Assembly: GCA_023426545.1 (NCBI GenBank)
Contig: JAFAAN010000051.1
Location: forward strand, 1 to 64,000
DNA length: 64,000 bases
DNA from: Pseudomonadota bacterium
GTDB taxonomy: Bacteria > Myxococcota > Myxococcia > Myxococcales > Myxococcaceae
Direction of reading: 5' to 3'
Of this stretch, positions 20,698-28,482 are shown one piece after another. Made by a program: the position numbers and the translations under genes. Under the pieces are notes generated by a model. The model was not told the DNA's origin, did not search any database, and was given only the letters and a program-made list of their open reading frames with translations. The stretch's first letter is position 1. Every line of letters begins with the position of its first letter.

Positions 20698-20763
20698 TGT
20701 CGATATTGGCGGTTTCTGGCGAATGTGCGCACGTAGCTTGCGCATATTCGCTTATTATCGACA
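20698..20763. promoter_or_regulatory. Inverted-repeat promoter of the AbiE-like module
   Basis: An AT-rich stretch ending 7 bases before the ATG at 20770. It contains TGTCGATA (20698-20705) and its exact inverse TATCGACA (20756-20763), and between them GCGAATGTGCGCA (20719-20731) and TGCGCATATTCGC (20739-20751), which are inverse copies with one mismatch around a 7-base spacer. The two pairs do not share exactly one centre. AbiEi antitoxins repress their own promoter through inverted repeats, so this is the likely operator. Confidence 0.7.
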
Positions 20764-20769
20764 GAGTTA

Positions 20770-21894
20770 ATGGATTCGACCGCGGAGTTTCGAGAAGCAT
20801 TCTGGAAGCAGGACCTCCCGTTGCCTCGGGGCGTGGAGCTCCTGCGCCAGGACGTACTCCTGGTGCCACGCAGGGGGCCTGGCGGGCAGGCGGTCTATGA
20901 GCTCGCCGAGGTGGTCCTCCCCCAGGTCCGAGTGCCGGTCTTGATGGCCTACCGCGCGCCATTGCTCCCGGCGGACGTTCACTCTCTCCGGGAGCGCCTG
21001 CGTACGGCGAGCGAGGCGCTGGACCGGCGGGACGAGACCGCCGCGCGCCTACCCGTCGCCCGCGTCCCGATGATTGCGACGGACTCCGCGTCATCTGGGG
21101 TCATCGCGGCCTGCGAGCATGAAGACGTCGCATTGGTCGACCAGCGAGGGACATTCTTCCTGCGCTCAGGCAGCACCTTCATTCGTGTGCAGGGGCGCGA
21201 ACCATCGCAGCGACGTCCCCGTGAGCCGGTGTTCCACGGGAAGGGGTGCCGCATCGTCCGGACCCTGTTGCAGTCGCCGGGAGAAGCCCAGACGGTCCGC
21301 GCGTTGTCGGAGCGGACGCAGACCAGCTACGCCTATGCGTACGGTGTCGTCCGCCACCTCGTGCTGGATGGGTATGTGGAGCCGGTCGGCAAGCGGCGTG
21401 GGTTCCGGCTGAGGGCTCCGGTGCGCCTGCTGCGGGCGTGGATGGCAAGTGGCGAGAAGACCTCCGTGACACTGGATGGTTTCAACGCGCCTTCCACCAC
21501 GCCGGAGTTGTTGGGGAAGGGCTTCGAGCGATTGAAGGCCCAGGGCATCCGAGGCATCTACACGCTGGCGAGCGCCTTGCTGCCTGAAGAGCGCTTCGTG
21601 TCGGGACTGCCTCACGGGCTCTACCTCACGGGTTCTATCGACGCGGCTGTCGAAGCTTTCGGGCTGCGCCGCCTGATGCCTCATAACTTCTGGGTGCTTC
21701 GGGCAGAGCCCTCGGCTGAGACGGAGGCCGGAGGGGTCTTCTTTTCGCCACGAGTGCTTCCTCATGGCCTGGGTGTGGCGTTGCCTCAGTTGACCGTGGA
21801 CCTCCATCAAAGTGGGGGGCGCGGCAAGGTGCAGGCGGATGAACTGGTGCAGCGATTCGCGCGGACGCTGCCCATTCCAGAGGAAGCGCCATGA
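20770..21894 (+). CDS. AbiEi-like type IV antitoxin/transcriptional regulator
   Basis: A 374-residue protein laid out like AbiEi-type antitoxins. The N-terminal ~150 residues form an alpha/beta region (VPVLMAYRAPLLPADV; IAACEHEDVALVDQRGTFFL), residues about 158-215 look like a winged helix (RIVRTLLQSPGEAQTVRALSERT, then a wing ending KRRGFRL), and the C-terminal part ends with LPQLTVDLHQSGGRGKVQADEL, a segment typical of such proteins. It should bind the inverted repeats before its own start and counter the product of the next gene, with which it overlaps by ATGA. GC content is visibly lower than in the neighbours, which suggests transfer. The family call rests on layout and short motifs. Confidence 0.65.
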   Translation: MDSTAEFREAFWKQDLPLPRGVELLRQDVLLVPRRGPGGQAVYELAEVVLPQVRVPVLMAYRAPLLPADVHSLRERLRTASEALDRRDETAARLPVARVPMIATDSASSGVIAACEHEDVALVDQRGTFFLRSGSTFIRVQGREPSQRRPREPVFHGKGCRIVRTLLQSPGEAQTVRALSERTQTSYAYAYGVVRHLVLDGYVEPVGKRRGFRLRAPVRLLRAWMASGEKTSVTLDGFNAPSTTPELLGKGFERLKAQGIRGIYTLASALLPEERFVSGLPHGLYLTGSIDAAVEAFGLRRLMPHNFWVLRAEPSAETEAGGVFFSPRVLPHGLGVALPQLTVDLHQSGGRGKVQADELVQRFARTLPIPEEAP

Positions 21895-22661
21895 CCGAGC
21901 AGGAGCAGTTCGAAGAGATTCTGCGAGAACTGGGCGAACTCCTGCTCCAACTGGGAGATCTCTCCTGGAAAGTCGTGCTCATCGGTGGGCAGGTGCTCGC
22001 GTTGGAGTCGCTTCGCAAGGGTGGGTCGGGGGTCATCGCCGTCACGACCGACACGGGAGTCGTGATTGAGCGCGGCTACTCCCACGAGCCTGATCTGCTC
22101 TTCGACATGGATGGCACCGAATTCGGCGCGGAGCGTCTCCCAGAGGTCCTCGAGCTCCGGGGATACGAGCGGACGCGCGGTTTTCGTTGGTCGAAAGCCC
22201 TTGTCGGAGGGGTGATGCACCTCGACCTGTTCGCACCTGCCGGAGTCGATTTGGAACAACTCCCCACGAACATGACGCCGCTGCCTGATGCGCGGCTGGC
22301 GCTGCGTGGAAGTCAGCCGGTGTCTCTTCCCCTGGGAGAGGGCTCGCTGCGAATCCGGCTGCCGGACGCAGTTGGATTCCTCTCGATGAAGGTTCGGGCC
22401 AAGCTGGAGCAGCGGCCAACGGAGACCAAGGACTGCTTCGACATCTTTGCCTACGTCAAGCTCGTGGGGCTGGATGACGTGCGCGCATCGATAGAGCGGG
22501 CCGGCGAGGAAGGGCAGGCGCTTCGCGCCAAACTGCATCGCTTGTTCTGGAGCACGGATGCCGCAGGTGTGTTGGATATCATTGCCCATGCAGAAGGACT
22601 CGAAGAGGACGATCGAGCCTTGCTCGCCCAGGCGGCCGTCGACTTGTTCGCAGACCTCTAA
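21891..22661 (+). CDS. AbiEii-like nucleotidyltransferase (candidate toxin)
   Basis: A 256-residue protein of the nucleotidyltransferase superfamily as found in AbiEii/MenA-type toxins, some of which modify tRNA ends. The strand-helix start is VVLIGGQVLALES (GG motif near 25), followed by VTTDTGVVIERGYSHEPDLLFDMDG where active-site acidic residues would lie, and by KDCFDIFAYVKL near 181-192, which matches the KD-x-[FY]-DI pattern of the family. The classic DxD after the GG motif is not obvious, so activity may differ from MenA. It overlaps the regulator gene by 4 bases. Toxin-antitoxin pairing is inferred from the order, overlap and operator. Confidence 0.6.
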   Translation: MTEQEQFEEILRELGELLLQLGDLSWKVVLIGGQVLALESLRKGGSGVIAVTTDTGVVIERGYSHEPDLLFDMDGTEFGAERLPEVLELRGYERTRGFRWSKALVGGVMHLDLFAPAGVDLEQLPTNMTPLPDARLALRGSQPVSLPLGEGSLRIRLPDAVGFLSMKVRAKLEQRPTETKDCFDIFAYVKLVGLDDVRASIERAGEEGQALRAKLHRLFWSTDAAGVLDIIAHAEGLEEDDRALLAQAAVDLFADL

Positions 22662-22709
22662 TCTCACTCCCGGTCGGTCGAAGACCTCGGGAAGTGGACC
22701 CTGACGGCA

Positions 22710-24464
22710 CTACGGCTCCGGGCGGGCCGCTGGCGGCGGGACGGGCCGGCGCCTCCGGCGCAGGTGCTGCTCGGGCAGGAGCAGCGTCACCAGCAGCGCC
22801 ACCACGGCGAGGAGCAGGGCCACGTGGTACACGGCGCCAACGCCTCGCGTGAAGGACTCCTTCACTGCCCGGTCCGCCGCGTCCACCGCCGCCAGGGCCT
22901 GGCGCTCCTCCGCGTCCACCTTCGCCCGGGCCTCCGGCGTGGGCCCCGCCTCCATGCGGCGTCGCTCGGCCTCGAACTCCGCGTGCAGGCGGGCCTTCAC
23001 GTCCGGCGCGTGGAACACCTGTCCCGTGGGGCCGCCTTCCGCGCTGAGGTCGGGGGTCGCCCGGTCCAGTTCGGCCCGCACGGCCTGGGGGAGCGCGGCG
23101 GTGGCCTGGGCCATGCGCGCGCTCAACTCCGAGCTCAGCGTGGTCGCGAACACCGTGCCCAGCAGCGCCACACCCAGCGTCATGCCCAGCTGCCGGAAGA
23201 AGGTGGCCGCCGCGGTGGCCACGCCAATCTGGTGGGGCGGCACCGCGTTCTGGATGGCCAGCGTGTAGAGCGGAATCGAAGGCCCCAGGCCGATGCCCGC
23301 CAGCACCATCTTCACCGTCACCTCGGCCTGGGTGGAGTCCGGCGTCAGGGTGAAGCCCATGATGGCGAAGCCCACAATCAGCAGCACCAGCGAGCCCAGG
23401 AGCAAGGCCTTGAAGTGGCCCATCCGGGACACCAGTTGTCCGCTCAGCACGTTCCCCGCCACCACGCCCAGCGTCAGCGGCATGATGGTGAGCCCCGAGC
23501 GCGTCGCCGACAGGCCCACCACGTTCACCATGAACAGCGGCAGGAAGACGACGCCCGACAGGAACGACGCGCCGATGATGAACACCGCCGCGTTGCCGGC
23601 GCTGAAGGCGCGCAGGCGGAACAGCGACAGGTCGAGCAGCGGCTCCTTCGCGCGTGCCTCCACCCAGAGGAAGGCCACCAGCCCGAGCACGGCCAGCGCG
23701 AAGAGTCCCTGGATGCGCCACGAACGCCAGGCCCATGCGCCGTCATTGCCCTGTCCCAGGCTGAGCGCCAGCAGCAGGGGCACCACGGCCACGGCCAGCG
23801 CGAGCGCGCCCGGCAGGTCCAGCCCGCCGCCGTCTTCCTGCCGAGGCTTCAGCCTGGGCATGCGCGACAGCACGAGCCCCAGCGCCACCGCGCCCACGGG
23901 CAGGTTGATGAAGAACACCCAGTGCCAGCCCAGGCGGTCCGTGATGAAGCCTCCGACCAGCGGGCCCACGACGCTGGACAGGCCGAACATCGCGCCGAAG
24001 AGTCCCTGGTACTTGCCGCGCTCACGCGGCTCGAAGAGGTCCGCCACCACGGCCAGCGCGGCGGTGAAGAGGGCCGCGCTGCCCAGCCCCTGCACGGCGC
24101 GGAAGAGGATGAGCGCCACCGTCGAGCGGGACACACCACACAGGAAGCTGCCCGCGAGGAAGACGAGGATGCCCGCCGCCAACACCGCGCGCCGGCCCAG
24201 CAGGTCCGACAGCTTCCCCCACACGGGGACCATCACCGTCGACGCGACGAGGTACGACGTGGTGAGCCAGGGGTAGAGCGAGGCGGGGATGCGCAGGTCC
24301 GCCTGGATGGCCGGCCCCGCGGTGGCGACAATCGTCTGGTCCAGCGCGGCGAGCAGCAGTCCCAGCACCGCGCCCAGCAGGGTGAACACCTTCTGCGAGC
24401 GGGTGAAGGCCGGGAAGGTGGCGGGCGGCGTATCGTCGGGGGCGTGAGCGGCGGACGGGGCCAT
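22710..24464 (-). CDS. DHA2-family MFS multidrug exporter (EmrB/QacA type)
   Basis: A 584-residue, ~14-span exporter. It has the DHA2 hallmarks LAALDQTIVATAGPAI in the first span, GKLSDLLGRRAVL between spans 2 and 3, and RAVQGLGSAALF followed by GPLVGGFITDRLGWHWVFFINLPVGAV (antiporter motif C region). Between the last two spans there is a long hydrophilic loop of about 100 residues rich in Ala, Glu and Arg (ERRRMEAG, KVDAEERQALAAVDAADRAV). The C-terminus is Arg/Pro-rich. It has no EmrA partner nearby and so probably works alone in the inner membrane. Substrate unknown. Confidence 0.92.
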   Translation of the reverse strand: MAPSAAHAPDDTPPATFPAFTRSQKVFTLLGAVLGLLLAALDQTIVATAGPAIQADLRIPASLYPWLTTSYLVASTVMVPVWGKLSDLLGRRAVLAAGILVFLAGSFLCGVSRSTVALILFRAVQGLGSAALFTAALAVVADLFEPRERGKYQGLFGAMFGLSSVVGPLVGGFITDRLGWHWVFFINLPVGAVALGLVLSRMPRLKPRQEDGGGLDLPGALALAVAVVPLLLALSLGQGNDGAWAWRSWRIQGLFALAVLGLVAFLWVEARAKEPLLDLSLFRLRAFSAGNAAVFIIGASFLSGVVFLPLFMVNVVGLSATRSGLTIMPLTLGVVAGNVLSGQLVSRMGHFKALLLGSLVLLIVGFAIMGFTLTPDSTQAEVTVKMVLAGIGLGPSIPLYTLAIQNAVPPHQIGVATAAATFFRQLGMTLGVALLGTVFATTLSSELSARMAQATAALPQAVRAELDRATPDLSAEGGPTGQVFHAPDVKARLHAEFEAERRRMEAGPTPEARAKVDAEERQALAAVDAADRAVKESFTRGVGAVYHVALLLAVVALLVTLLLPEQHLRRRRRPVPPPAARPEP

Positions 24465-24616
24465 GTGTCGCGGTGGTCACCCGGGACAGGGGCGCCAGGG
24501 GGAAGGTGGGGATGCCCCTGCCAGACGGCCACCCGCGCCTTCACCCGGGCATGGTGTCCCCGCGGCCCCGCCGGACGGTGGCCGCCCGGTGATTCCGGGG
24601 TTTCATCCGGCTGAAT

Positions 24617-24642
24617 TTGCACAGAGGGAATGTCGCGTGCAA
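24617..24642. promoter_or_regulatory. TTGCAC-N14-GTGCAA inverted repeat
   Basis: A perfect 6-base inverted repeat (TTGCAC 24617-24622, GTGCAA 24637-24642) in the 265-base divergent region between the DHA2 exporter (start 24464) and the permease operon (start 24730). Spacing suits a dimeric regulator. No regulator gene is adjacent. The rest of the region shows nothing I recognise. Confidence 0.35.
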
Positions 24643-24729
24643 TCACCCGTTCCGAGGCGCGTATCCGGGGTGCCGGCGGGAGTCGTGTGCCCGGGTCGAG
24701 TCGTGCCAGAGCGGCGGAGAGGTCTTTAC

Positions 24730-25956
24730 GTGAGCATCCGGGTCGATGTGTGGGAGGGAGCGCGCATCGCGCTGTTCTCGCTCCGTTCCAACCGCCTGCG
24801 GACCGTCTTGACGACGGTGGGCATTGGCGTGGGCGTATGCACGCTGCTGGCCATCGTCGGCATCATCCAGGGCATCAACCGTTCCTTCGAGGACCAGCTG
24901 TCGAGCATCGGCGCCAACACGCTCCAGGTGTCCAAGTTCCCCTGGATCCTCAACGGCGACTGGTGGACGTACCGCAACCGCAAGGATTTGTCCGCGGACC
25001 TGGTGCAGCCCATCCTCAAGGCGTCCGAGCACGTGCTGGCCGCGGCGCCGCTCTTCTTCGAGCGCGTGGAGGGCCGCTTCCTGGACCGGAAGGTCGGCTC
25101 GGTGATGCTGGTGGGCACCACGCCGGACTACGCCACCGTGTCGTCCTTCACGCTGGAGCGGGGCCGCTTCCTCACGGACGCGGACGTGGACAACCGGGCA
25201 CCGGTGGCCGTCATCGGCGCGGAGCTGGTGCGCTCGCTCTTTCCCGGGTTGAACCCGGTGGGGCAGCGAATCCTCCTGGAGGGCAAGCCCTTCCGCGTCG
25301 TGGGGACGCTGGAGGCCAAGGGCACCATCCTGGGAGAGAATCAGGACCTGGTGGTGATGGTCCCCTTCCGCACCTTCCTGGCCCACTACGGCAAGAAGCG
25401 CTCGCCCAACATCGCGGTGGCCGTCACCTCGCCGGAGCACGCCCCGCAGGTGGTGGACCGGCTCACCGCGGTGCTGCGCCGGGAGCGGAACACCCCGCCG
25501 GGCATGCCGGACGACTTCGCCATCAACCGGCCCGACCAGCTGGCCAACATGTACTCCCAGCTCACCGGCGCGCTCTACGGCGTGGCCGTGGGCGTGGGCA
25601 TCATCACGCTGCTGGTGGGGGGCATCGGCATCATGAACATCATGCTGGTGTCGGTGCGCGAGCGGACGCGGGAGATTGGCGTGCGGCGGGCGCTGGGCGC
25701 CAGGAAGCGCACCATCATCCTCCAGTTCCTGATGGAGGCCTCGTGCGTGTCCGCGCTGGGCGGGACGATGGGGACCCTCGTGGGGTTGGGGCTGGCGCGC
25801 ATCGTGTCGTTGATTACGCCGCTGGCGGCGGCGGTGGAGCCGCTGACGGTGGCGGCCGGCGTGGGCTTCGCGGGCATGGTGGGGCTGCTGTTCGGCATCT
25901 GGCCCGCGGCCCGCGCGGCGAGCCTGGACCCGGTGGAAGCGCTCCGCCACGAGTGA
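24730..25956 (+). CDS. ABC transporter permease, MacB/FtsX type (first of pair)
   Basis: A 408-residue permease with one N-terminal span (TVLTTVGIGVGVCTLLAIVGII), a periplasmic MacB-like core domain (about 45-270), and three C-terminal spans with the signature LVGGIGIMNIMLVSVRERTREIGVRRALGA and a final FGIWPAARAASLDPVEALRHE. The start GTG 24730 follows GGAGAGG; upstream codons in frame are low-complexity and not part of the protein. Such proteins do not move substrates through the membrane but pass ATP-driven motion to the periplasm. Neither an ATPase nor an adaptor is encoded beside it. A second permease follows after 19 bases. Confidence 0.9.
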   Translation: MSIRVDVWEGARIALFSLRSNRLRTVLTTVGIGVGVCTLLAIVGIIQGINRSFEDQLSSIGANTLQVSKFPWILNGDWWTYRNRKDLSADLVQPILKASEHVLAAAPLFFERVEGRFLDRKVGSVMLVGTTPDYATVSSFTLERGRFLTDADVDNRAPVAVIGAELVRSLFPGLNPVGQRILLEGKPFRVVGTLEAKGTILGENQDLVVMVPFRTFLAHYGKKRSPNIAVAVTSPEHAPQVVDRLTAVLRRERNTPPGMPDDFAINRPDQLANMYSQLTGALYGVAVGVGIITLLVGGIGIMNIMLVSVRERTREIGVRRALGARKRTIILQFLMEASCVSALGGTMGTLVGLGLARIVSLITPLAAAVEPLTVAAGVGFAGMVGLLFGIWPAARAASLDPVEALRHE

Positions 25957-25975
25957 AGGACGGGAGACGGCGGCG

Positions 25976-27196
25976 ATGATGGCATTGTGGGACACCCTGC
26001 GGCTGGCGTTTGGAACGCTCCGCTCCAACCTGCTGCGCTCCTTCCTGACGCTGCTGGGCATCGTCATCGGCGCCACCACGGTGGTGTCGATGATGGGGCT
26101 CATCGAGGGCCTGCGCATCCACGTGAACGAGAGCATGTCCGACCTGGGCTCGGACTGCTTCCAGGTGCAGCGCCTGCCCTTCGGCGGGAACCTCTCACTG
26201 GCGGAGCTGGCGCGGCGTCCGCGGTTGAACGAAGGAGACCTGAACGCCATCCGCCTGCAGCCGTCGGTGCTGCAAGCGGCGGCGGAGGACTCCCGCGGTG
26301 GGCAGAAGGTGTCCACGCGGGAGCGCGAGACGCGCGCCAACGTGCTCGTCTGGGCGGGCACGCCGGAGTACTTCCAGACGAACTCGGTGGCGGTCGAGTT
26401 CGGGCGGGCCTTCACGGACGCGGAGTACCTGGATGGCCGCCGCGTGGCGCTGATTGGCCGCGACCTGGCCGACACGCTGTTCCCGGGCGTGGACCCGCTG
26501 GGGCGGGACATCCGCATCCTGGGCCGCACCTTCCAGGTGATTGGCACCCTCAAGCGCCGGGGGGGCTTCATGGGCGGAGGCAGCCAGGACAACCAGGTGA
26601 TGATGCCGCTGTCGGCCTTCCGCCCCCTGTTCGGCGTGCGGGACTACCGGGTGAGCGTCCAGGCCCACTCCGCCGCGCAGCTCCAGCAGGCCCAGGACGA
26701 GGTGACGCTGCTGATGCGCCGGCGCCACGGCCTGAAGCTCCAGGAGCCGGACGACTTCTTCGTGTTCTCCAACGAGAGCGCCACGGCGATGTTCAACAAC
26801 CTCACCCAGGTGATTTCCGCGGCCAGCTTCGGCGTGTGCATGCTGTCGCTGCTGGTGGGCGGCATCGGCATCCTCAACATCATGCTGGTGGCGGTGACGG
26901 AGCGGACCCGGGAGATTGGCGTCCGCAAGGCGCTGGGCGCGAAGCGGCGGCGCATCCTCGCGCAGTTCGCCGTGGAGGCGGTGGTGCTGTCGCTGGTGGG
27001 AGGCGCGCTCGGCGTGGGCCTGGGCGTGGGCCTGGCGCACCTGGCGCGGTGGATGGTGGGCTTGCCCGCGCAGGTGCCTGCCTGGGCGGTGCTGCTGTCG
27101 CTGGGCATGAGCAGCGGCGTGGGGCTGGTGTTTGGCATCTACCCGGCCGCACGCGCCGCGAAGCTGGACCCGGTGGAGGCGATGCGAGCGGATTGA
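25976..27196 (+). CDS. ABC transporter permease, MacB/FtsX type (second of pair)
   Basis: A 406-residue paralogue of the preceding permease with the same plan: N-terminal span (FLTLLGIVIGATTVVSMMGLI), periplasmic core with VEFGRAFTDAEYLDGRRVALIG, and three C-terminal spans with LVGGIGILNIMLVAVTERTREIGVRKALGA, ending PAARAAKLDPVEAMRAD. Start at ATG 25976 (another ATG follows directly). The pair probably forms a heterodimer that works with an ATPase and adaptor encoded elsewhere. Co-transcribed with the gene before. Confidence 0.9.
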   Translation: MMALWDTLRLAFGTLRSNLLRSFLTLLGIVIGATTVVSMMGLIEGLRIHVNESMSDLGSDCFQVQRLPFGGNLSLAELARRPRLNEGDLNAIRLQPSVLQAAAEDSRGGQKVSTRERETRANVLVWAGTPEYFQTNSVAVEFGRAFTDAEYLDGRRVALIGRDLADTLFPGVDPLGRDIRILGRTFQVIGTLKRRGGFMGGGSQDNQVMMPLSAFRPLFGVRDYRVSVQAHSAAQLQQAQDEVTLLMRRRHGLKLQEPDDFFVFSNESATAMFNNLTQVISAASFGVCMLSLLVGGIGILNIMLVAVTERTREIGVRKALGAKRRRILAQFAVEAVVLSLVGGALGVGLGVGLAHLARWMVGLPAQVPAWAVLLSLGMSSGVGLVFGIYPAARAAKLDPVEAMRAD

Positions 27197-27233
27197 CGCC
27201 GCGCCGGCAGCTCCACGATGTCTGGGAATGAAT

Positions 27234-27266
27234 GGGGCCTCCTCCGCGCGGTGCGGACGAGGCCCC
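27234..27266. terminator. Hairpin between convergent genes
   Basis: GGGGCCTC (27234-27241) pairs perfectly with GAGGCCCC (27259-27266), and the stem continues inward after a C-C mismatch with TCCGC/GCGGA around a GCGGT loop. It lies between the permease stop (27196) and the end of the minus-strand peptide gene (27294), so it may end transcripts from both sides. Confidence 0.6.
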
Positions 27267-27293
27267 GGTTACTTCAGCCCATGTGCGAGCGCA

Positions 27294-27464
27294 TCACGGG
27301 CACGGGGTGCCGCAAATCAGCTCGCCGGTGATGGGGTGCTTGTAGCAGGGCGGCTGACAGTCTTCAGCGGAGGCCGTGGCGGGCGTCATGGTGATTCCCA
27401 GACCCAGCACGGCGGCGGCGGCGGTGAGGACGACGGCGATTCGGAGCTGCTTGCGAGCAGTCAT
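27294..27464 (-). CDS. Small secreted Cys-rich peptide
   Basis: A 56-codon gene. Residues 1-33 make a textbook signal peptide (basic start MTARKQLR, Ala/Val/Leu core, ATASA at the cut), leaving a mature peptide of about 23 residues, EDCQPPCYKHPITGELICGTPCP, of which four are Cys in a C-x3-C-x10-C-x3-C arrangement. Two disulfides are likely. A GGAG precedes the ATG at a suitable distance. It lies in its own small unit between two convergent or divergent neighbours. I do not recognise a family; role could be signal, bacteriocin-like or structural. The mature peptide has no low-complexity character, which supports it being real. Confidence 0.65.
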   Translation of the reverse strand: MTARKQLRIAVVLTAAAAVLGLGITMTPATASAEDCQPPCYKHPITGELICGTPCP

Positions 27465-27616
27465 CAAGGTTTCTCCAGTTGCGGTGTCCGTACGGCGAGG
27501 CGGAGTGTGGAGGGAGGGTCTGACAATCACAATGCGCCCCGTGTCACGCGCGCTGCGTGTGTGTGCTGCCAGGGATTTCCAGGACACCGCGCGTGTGTGA
27601 AACAGAATGGGTGTAA

Positions 27617-28345
27617 CTATTGCGTGGGCCCGTCCGGACGGGGCCCGCCTCCCATCCACTGGTAGCCCAGCGTCGCGCCCGCGCCGATGAATCCCAGGGC
27701 GATGAGGTGGCGGACGCGCTTCCCACGGGCGCTGGGGTGGGAGCACTTCACCAGCGCTTCGTGTGCAATGACAGCCAGGAGCGTGCCCACCGCCGCGCCG
27801 CCGAGCGCGCCGAGGTAGGCGCGTCCCGGGTGCTGGCTGCGGCCGAAGGCGAGCTCGCCCAGGCCCCACGTCCCGAGCGCGGCCAGCGGCGGTGTCAGCA
27901 CGAGGCCGCCGCCGAAGGGCACGGTCTCCAGCTCCATCCAGCGCCCGGGGCTGGGGGCGAGGGGGCGGAAGAAGAGGAGCCGCGAGGGCAGGGCGCCCAG
28001 GAGCATTCCCGCGGCCGTCTGTGACGCCGTGGCCGCCACGCGCGTGTCACCGCCCACGCGGCTGGCGCCCCAGACACCCGCCACGGGAATCACGGCGAGC
28101 GCGCCGTGCGCAGCGCCCGCACCGGAGGAGAGCGGCACGTCCTCCGGCTCGGCGTAGGTGGGCGGGGCGGCGCGTCCCTGAGATGGCATGCCGGGCTCGC
28201 GCTCCTGGAGTGGCGCATCCGTGGCGAGTGCGGAGGACTCACGCGCTCCGCGGGGACCTTCCGCGCCCGCCACGGTGGACAGCAGGCAGCCCATAAGCAG
28301 CGCGCACGCGGGGGACGGGCTTCGGAGGAAGGGCGCATCGGGCAT
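27617..28345 (-). CDS. Hypothetical exported membrane-associated protein
   Basis: A 242-residue protein of unknown function. The ATG at 28345 opens a signal-like stretch (SPACALLMGCLLSTVAGAEG); Mets further upstream in frame give Arg/Pro-rich codons that look non-coding and the ribosome site is weak in each case, so the start is not certain. After a ~45-residue variable Pro/Glu region there are several Gly/Ala-rich hydrophobic segments (AHGALAVIPVAGVWGAS, LGALGGAAVGTLLAVIAHEALV, LIALGFIGAGATLGYQW), giving an outer-membrane or multi-span look. It is divergent from the phospholipase-D gene by 137 bases. Confidence 0.6.
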   Translation of the reverse strand: MPDAPFLRSPSPACALLMGCLLSTVAGAEGPRGARESSALATDAPLQEREPGMPSQGRAAPPTYAEPEDVPLSSGAGAAHGALAVIPVAGVWGASRVGGDTRVAATASQTAAGMLLGALPSRLLFFRPLAPSPGRWMELETVPFGGGLVLTPPLAALGTWGLGELAFGRSQHPGRAYLGALGGAAVGTLLAVIAHEALVKCSHPSARGKRVRHLIALGFIGAGATLGYQWMGGGPRPDGPTQ

Positions 28346-28482
28346 GGCGGCACGCGGTGATGCCCGGAAGGTGGGCATGCGCGGCGCGGGCATCCAGCCT
28401 CCGGGCGGGGCGGGCGCCGTGGGCTGTCTTCCGCGCGACACCGCCAGGTGCGCCCGGGCGTGGGCGCACCTAGCTTCCGGCG

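Noticed and set aside
22764..24614. 616-codon plus-strand frame opposite the DHA2 exporter
   Set aside because: His/Arg/Gln-rich composition without domain; the minus-strand exporter is clear.
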